NCBI RefSeq assembly: GCF_040361335.1
Contig: NZ_APNM01000006.1
Location: forward strand, 1 to 64,000
Direction: 5' to 3'
Length of the DNA stretch: 64,000 bases
Source of the DNA: APNM01 sp040361335
GTDB lineage: Bacteria; Pseudomonadota; Gammaproteobacteria; Nevskiales; Salinisphaeraceae
Below the pieces are notes generated by a model, which saw only the letters and a list, made by a program, of their open reading frames with translations, did no database searches and was not told the DNA's origin. This document shows, piece after piece, positions 60,675 to 64,000 of this stretch (the stretch's first letter is position 1; each line of letters starts with the position of its first letter). Position numbers and translations under genes: made by a program.

Positions 60675-61417
60675 TCGGTGTCTCCCTCTACCGGTTGATC
60701 GGTCGCCGCGCCCGGATGCGCGGCCTCCCACAGGGCCCGTCCGAAATCGGACAGGCCGACGGTGTAGCGCAGCAGGCGCGGCCAGAGCTTGAGACCCTCC
60801 TTGACCAGGCGCTGGGCGTCCCGGACGGCATCGTCCGTGGCCAGGATCTCGTAGGCGGTCTTCATGTCCGGGTCCTCGGGCCCCAGCTCCAGGAGGCCGA
60901 GGGCGCGCATCTGGGTCACCATCACCGGTACCCGGTCGCGCAGGGTCACGCCGGCGTCGCGCCCGAGCGTGGTGGCGTTGTGCAACACGATCTCGCGCAG
61001 CGGCCCCGCCGGCAGGCCGGCACCGACGTGGCACAGCGGCACGCGGCGGCCGTCGGCCAGCGCCGCCAGCATCTTCGCCTGGTCGGGCGAGAGCTGCGCC
61101 AGCACCGAGAGATAGTCCCGCTCGCGGGCCTGGGCCAGGGTCTCGTGATCCGCGTCGTGCAGCAGCCGGGCGAGCATCTCGGCCGGGCGCGGCCCGATGC
61201 CCTGGGACATCGAGCGGGTCTCGTCGGCCGTCTCCGCGAGCCCGTCGAGACGGTGCTTGAGCTCGGCCAGGGCCCAGGTCTCGGCGTCCTGCAGGCGGCG
61301 CACGGCGGCGCCGGCCACCGGCAGGTCCTCGGCCGCGGTCATCGCGCCGCGCAGCAGGCGGACGCCGAACGGCGTCGGCAGGCGCAGGCTCTTGCTCCGG
61401 CTGGTCTGGTCGGCCAT
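60671..61417 (-). CDS. DUF4393 (Abi-alpha-like) protein
   Basis: This 248-aa protein is mostly helical and soluble. The LSPDQAKMLAAL segment, the VHVGAG-like stretch (VPLCHVGAG) and the TQMRALGLLELG helix match the DUF4393 family, first named after the abortive-infection protein Abi-alpha. Here it sits between DUF445 and an acyl-CoA synthetase with an ATGA overlap to the latter, so a lipid-related role is more likely than phage defence. The start follows GGGAAGGGGAT. No TM helix is seen. Confidence 0.7.
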   Translation of the reverse strand: MADQTSRSKSLRLPTPFGVRLLRGAMTAAEDLPVAGAAVRRLQDAETWALAELKHRLDGLAETADETRSMSQGIGPRPAEMLARLLHDADHETLAQARERDYLSVLAQLSPDQAKMLAALADGRRVPLCHVGAGLPAGPLREIVLHNATTLGRDAGVTLRDRVPVMVTQMRALGLLELGPEDPDMKTAYEILATDDAVRDAQRLVKEGLKLWPRLLRYTVGLSDFGRALWEAAHPGAATDQPVEGDTE

Positions 61418-61465
61418 ATCCCCTTCCCGTATCCGTGCCGCGGCTCCGGCCGCGGGGCAACCATG

Positions 61466-62701
61466 CTAACCGAAGGCGCGGGCGAATTCCTCGCCGAACA
61501 CGAACACGAGCTGGAACCAGCCCACCCCGAAGCCCAGGGCCGCGCCCACCGCGATCAGCAGCCACTCGTCCTCCTCGAACGCCGGCCGCAGCATGCGTTC
61601 GAAGCCGACGGGGTCGAGCCCCTGCAGGCGGCTGACCAGGGTCTCGCGGATACGCATCGCGTCCTCGGCGTAGTCGGTGACGTGTTGCAGGGCCTCCGGC
61701 ATCTGGGTGAGCACGTGATCGACGGCCGAGGCCTTCATGCGCTCGTAGCTCTCGGTGCCCACGGTCCAGGCCACGAACGGCCGCGCCACGCTCGCGGACT
61801 CGTCCACCACCCGCTGGACATGCCGCTGCACCAGGGCGAACAGCTTGTCCGCATAGGGACCGCGCAGCACCGCCTCGAGGATGTTGGCCGGGGTGAGGAT
61901 CTCGTCGGAGACCAGGTTGCCGTAGTCGTGCGCGACCTCGCTCTGGCGCTTGAAGAACAGCCCCTGGATCGCGACCGGCCCGAACTGCCAGGGACGCTTG
62001 GGATTGAAGATCATCTTCAGCGCCAGCCAGTTGGTGGCGTAGCCCACCAGCAGCCCGAACGCCGGCAGCAGCCACCAGACGGGGTAGAGCCACCAGACCG
62101 TCATCTGGACCAGGCCGAACAGGAACCCGAAGTACAGCCCGGAGCGGGCGATGAAGCGGAACTCGGTCTCGCCGGTCTCCAGGAAGATGCGGTTGAGCAG
62201 CGTCTTGTCCCGGACCAGGCTGGTGATCACCATGTCCTTGAGATCGAACATCTGGTGGATGTTCTCCCGGACCTCGTCCATGACCTCGGCGACCATCGCC
62301 GGCGCCTCCGCCTGCACCCGCCGGATCACCCGCTGGCGCAGCGCCGCCGGCAGGGAGTCCCACAAACGCGGCTGGTGCTCGCGCATGACCGCCTCGGTGA
62401 TGTCGTGGACCATCTCGTTGAGCGGCCCCTCCAGCTCCTGGGCGATGCGGTCGGGATCGAGCCGGTCGAAGATCTCCTCCTGGGTGATCAGGCGGGTGGT
62501 GATGGTGTCGACGGCGACCCCGGCCATCTTGGCGCACTTGCGCGGCACCACGCCCTGCCATCCCAGCCAGGGCGGCTTGAGGCCCACGAACTCGACCGGA
62601 TAGAACATCATCCGGATCGCGACCAGGTTGGTCACGTAGCCGACCACCGCGCTGATCACCGGCAGCGACAGGTACTTGAGGATTTCCGGGTCGATGTTCA
62701 T
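61466..62701 (-). CDS. DUF445 inner-membrane protein
   Basis: This 411-aa DUF445 protein has an N-terminal TM pair (LSLPVISAVVGYVTNLVAIRMM), a long helical cytoplasmic or periplasmic region, a central TM set (LYFGFLFGLVQMTVWWLYPVWWLLPAFGLLVGYATNWLAL) and a C-terminal TM helix (LLIAVGAALGFGVGWFQLVFVFG). The motif GYVTN...R occurs twice (GYATNWLALK), showing internal duplication. It heads an operon with DUF4393 and the acyl-CoA synthetase. The ATG at 62701 is directly preceded by a family C repeat and has no strong ribosome-binding site. Confidence 0.88.
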   Translation of the reverse strand: MNIDPEILKYLSLPVISAVVGYVTNLVAIRMMFYPVEFVGLKPPWLGWQGVVPRKCAKMAGVAVDTITTRLITQEEIFDRLDPDRIAQELEGPLNEMVHDITEAVMREHQPRLWDSLPAALRQRVIRRVQAEAPAMVAEVMDEVRENIHQMFDLKDMVITSLVRDKTLLNRIFLETGETEFRFIARSGLYFGFLFGLVQMTVWWLYPVWWLLPAFGLLVGYATNWLALKMIFNPKRPWQFGPVAIQGLFFKRQSEVAHDYGNLVSDEILTPANILEAVLRGPYADKLFALVQRHVQRVVDESASVARPFVAWTVGTESYERMKASAVDHVLTQMPEALQHVTDYAEDAMRIRETLVSRLQGLDPVGFERMLRPAFEEDEWLLIAVGAALGFGVGWFQLVFVFGEEFARAFG

Positions 62702-62703
62702 TT

Positions 62704-62742
62704 CCGGTGATCGGTGATTCGTGATTGGTGATTGGTGACCGG
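62704..62742. repeat. Family C repeat
   Basis: CCGGTGATCGGTGATTCGTG followed by ATTGGTGATTGGTGACCGG. It forms imperfect GTGATTCG/GTGATTGG units immediately upstream of the DUF445 start and continues toward the oxidoreductase stop. Confidence 0.75.
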
Positions 62743-62773
62743 CCCATTCACCGGCGAAGGCACCGATCGCGGG

Positions 62774-63727
62774 TCAGGCGCCCTCGCGCGCCTGCAGGAG
62801 TTGGTTGGCCCGCTCCAGCGTCTCGATCACGGCCACGGCGCTGGCGCCGTCGGACAGCGGCGCGCGGCGGTCCTCGATGCGGGCGAGGAAGTGCTCCATC
62901 TCCAGTTTGAGCGGCTGGCCGTGGCCGCGATGAACCACCTCGCTGCCCTCGTCGCGGTTGCGCAGGTCCTTGTCGATCCATTTGCGGTGCAGGGTCACCG
63001 ACTGCGCCACCTCGTCGTAGACCAGCATGCCGGCGGAGCCGCGGATGATGGTGCGGCGGTTGGTCTCCGGCCACAGCCAGGAGACGTGCAGGTTGCCGCG
63101 CACGCCGTTGGGGAAGGCCAGATGCACGTGCACGTCGTCCTCGACGCCGAGTTGCAGCAGCCGGTGGCCGCTGGCGCGTATCTCCGACGGCCGGCTCTCG
63201 CCGGTCAGGTACAGCATCACCGCGATGTCGTGCACGCCGATGTCCCAGAGCACGTTCTCGGCGGAGCGCGCCCGGCCCAGGGTCAGCCGCTCGTGGCGGA
63301 TGCCGTAGAGATCGCCCAGCTCGCCGGTCGACAGGTAGTCCTTGATCCAGGAGACCGCCGGCTGGTAGAGCAGCAGGTGACCGACCATCAGCACCCGCCC
63401 GCGCTCGGCGGCGAGCTCGGTCAGGGCCCGGGCCTGCTCGCTGCTGTGGGTCAGGGGCTTCTCGACATAGACGTCCTTGCCGGCCTTGAGCGCGGCCTCG
63501 GCCATCTCGTAGTGCAGCGGCGTGGGCGTGGCGATCGCCACGGCGGGGACGTCGGACGCCAGCATCCGCCGCCAGTCGGTGTAGGTCGCGGCCTCCGGGT
63601 ACTCCGCCGCGAACACCACCAGCTTGTCCTCGTCGGGATCGCAGATCGCGCCCAGGGCATCCAGTTCCGCCAGGTTGCGGACGATGTTGCGCCCCCAGGC
63701 ACCCGCGCCGATTACCGCGACTTTCAT
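62774..63727 (-). CDS. Gfo/Idh/MocA-family oxidoreductase
   Basis: This 317-aa NAD(P)-dependent oxidoreductase acts on sugars or related polyols. It has dinucleotide motif VIGAGAWGRNIVRNL, catalytic Lys90 in YVEKPLTHSS and the DIGVHDIAVMLYL segment (His in the active-site region). Relatives of this length act on UDP-sugar acids in O-antigen or cell-wall sugar synthesis (WlbA/WbpB-like). No sugar-nucleotide genes are near, so the substrate is unassigned. The start at 63727 has a weak ribosome-binding site. Confidence 0.92.
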   Translation of the reverse strand: MKVAVIGAGAWGRNIVRNLAELDALGAICDPDEDKLVVFAAEYPEAATYTDWRRMLASDVPAVAIATPTPLHYEMAEAALKAGKDVYVEKPLTHSSEQARALTELAAERGRVLMVGHLLLYQPAVSWIKDYLSTGELGDLYGIRHERLTLGRARSAENVLWDIGVHDIAVMLYLTGESRPSEIRASGHRLLQLGVEDDVHVHLAFPNGVRGNLHVSWLWPETNRRTIIRGSAGMLVYDEVAQSVTLHRKWIDKDLRNRDEGSEVVHRGHGQPLKLEMEHFLARIEDRRAPLSDGASAVAVIETLERANQLLQAREGA

Positions 63728-63905
63728 CTCTTATGCCGCCCTCGTGTCCGTCCGGGTCCGCCCTTCCCCCGTGCCGGGGCGCCGGACCGCGCCGCCGTCG
63801 GCCCGTCTCCGGACGTTGCTGCTTGTGGATACGCGCGCCGGGATTCCCGGACCCTATCATGCCGGGGCCGGCCGGCGCCGCGACAGTGTAGCGTACCCCG
63901 GCCGG

Positions 63906-64000
63906 TCAGGGCTTGAGGCGGTAGCCGGTACGGAAAATCCACCACACGGCGGTCAGGCACAGGGCCAGGAATACCCCGATCATGCCGGCGCTGACGGCCA
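63906..64000 (-). CDS. C-terminal end of a membrane protein (partial)
   Basis: The last 30 codons of a gene running off the right edge read AVSAGMIGVFLALCLTAVWW then IFRTGYRLKP and stop at 63906. A single hydrophobic helix followed by a short basic tail suggests the end of a multi-pass inner-membrane protein. The family is not determinable from this fragment. Confidence 0.6.
   Translation of the reverse strand, partial: AVSAGMIGVFLALCLTAVWWIFRTGYRLKP

Noticed and set aside
60671..61417. DUF4393 protein as a phage-defence (abortive infection) gene.
   Set aside because: There is no other defence gene nearby, and it is translationally coupled to an acyl-CoA synthetase, so the family name alone does not justify the call.

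Overview
The window is GC-rich, densely coded chromosomal DNA of a gammaproteobacterium-type Gram-negative. Supporting evidence is an inner-membrane FadE-type acyl-CoA dehydrogenase, a DUF1302/DUF1329/MMPL/YCF48 envelope cluster, TonB receptors with Fur-box-like sites, GreB, HtpG, a KefB-type antiporter, and lipoproteins with clear lipoboxes. The gene mix (fatty-acid and CoA-ester metabolism with envelope transport) resembles hydrocarbon- or steroid-using Nevskiales/Salinisphaera-like lineages, but that placement is inference. I see no tRNA, rRNA, CRISPR, phage or insertion-sequence genes.

Layout. 0-3 kb: a lipoprotein, a secreted Leu/Gly-rich protein and a small membrane protein, with near-palindromic ACTAC-N8-GTAGT sites. 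3-11 kb: acyl-CoA dehydrogenase, htpG behind a heat-shock-like promoter, a tandem-repeat block, zinc alcohol dehydrogenase divergent from a glyoxalase-fold protein, an orphan acyl-CoA carboxylase beta subunit, and an alpha/beta hydrolase. 11.3-18.4 kb: an iron module with two TonB siderophore receptors facing a DUF3649-PepSY-DUF3325 operon, with a Fur-like box at each outer end. 18.5-22.8 kb: amidase, Hsp20, a metal-dependent hydrolase and an AraC regulator whose start codon abuts a heptanucleotide repeat. 22.8-29.1 kb: an efflux locus of TetR, membrane-fusion lipoprotein, and an RND pump that continues without a stop into a TolC-like outer-membrane factor. 29.1-30.2 kb: about 1.1 kb without genes, made of nested repeats. 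30-39.7 kb: GreB, an SDR, an epoxide-hydrolase-like enzyme, a DUF985 cupin, a Kef antiporter, a small exported protein, an FMN hydroxy-acid dehydrogenase, an amine-oxidase-type flavoprotein and an alpha/beta hydrolase. 39.7-51.3 kb: a two-domain FabG and a thiolase, then divergent DUF1302 versus DUF1329-MMPL-YCF48, and a barrel-like lipoprotein. 51.4-58.8 kb: three acyl-CoA dehydrogenases including FadE, and a beta-lactamase-fold esterase, divergent from a TetR regulator. 58.8-64 kb: DUF445, a DUF4393 (Abi-alpha-like) protein and a long-chain acyl-CoA synthetase in one operon, a Gfo/Idh/MocA oxidoreductase, and the end of a membrane protein.

Theme. Many genes activate (acyl-CoA synthetase), oxidise (acyl-CoA dehydrogenases, SDR/FabG, thiolase) or hydrolyse acyl substrates. 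DUF1302/DUF1329/MMPL is a plausible envelope route for hydrophobic compounds.

The most unusual items are the RND-TolC single-chain fusion (22870-27231), the (GATTGGT)7 tract at the AraC regulator start, and four families of dispersed inverted repeats. One repeat family occurs as about 180-bp triplets, and one triplet is inserted inside a copy of another family. The edge of the other triplet supplies the -35-like element upstream of htpG.
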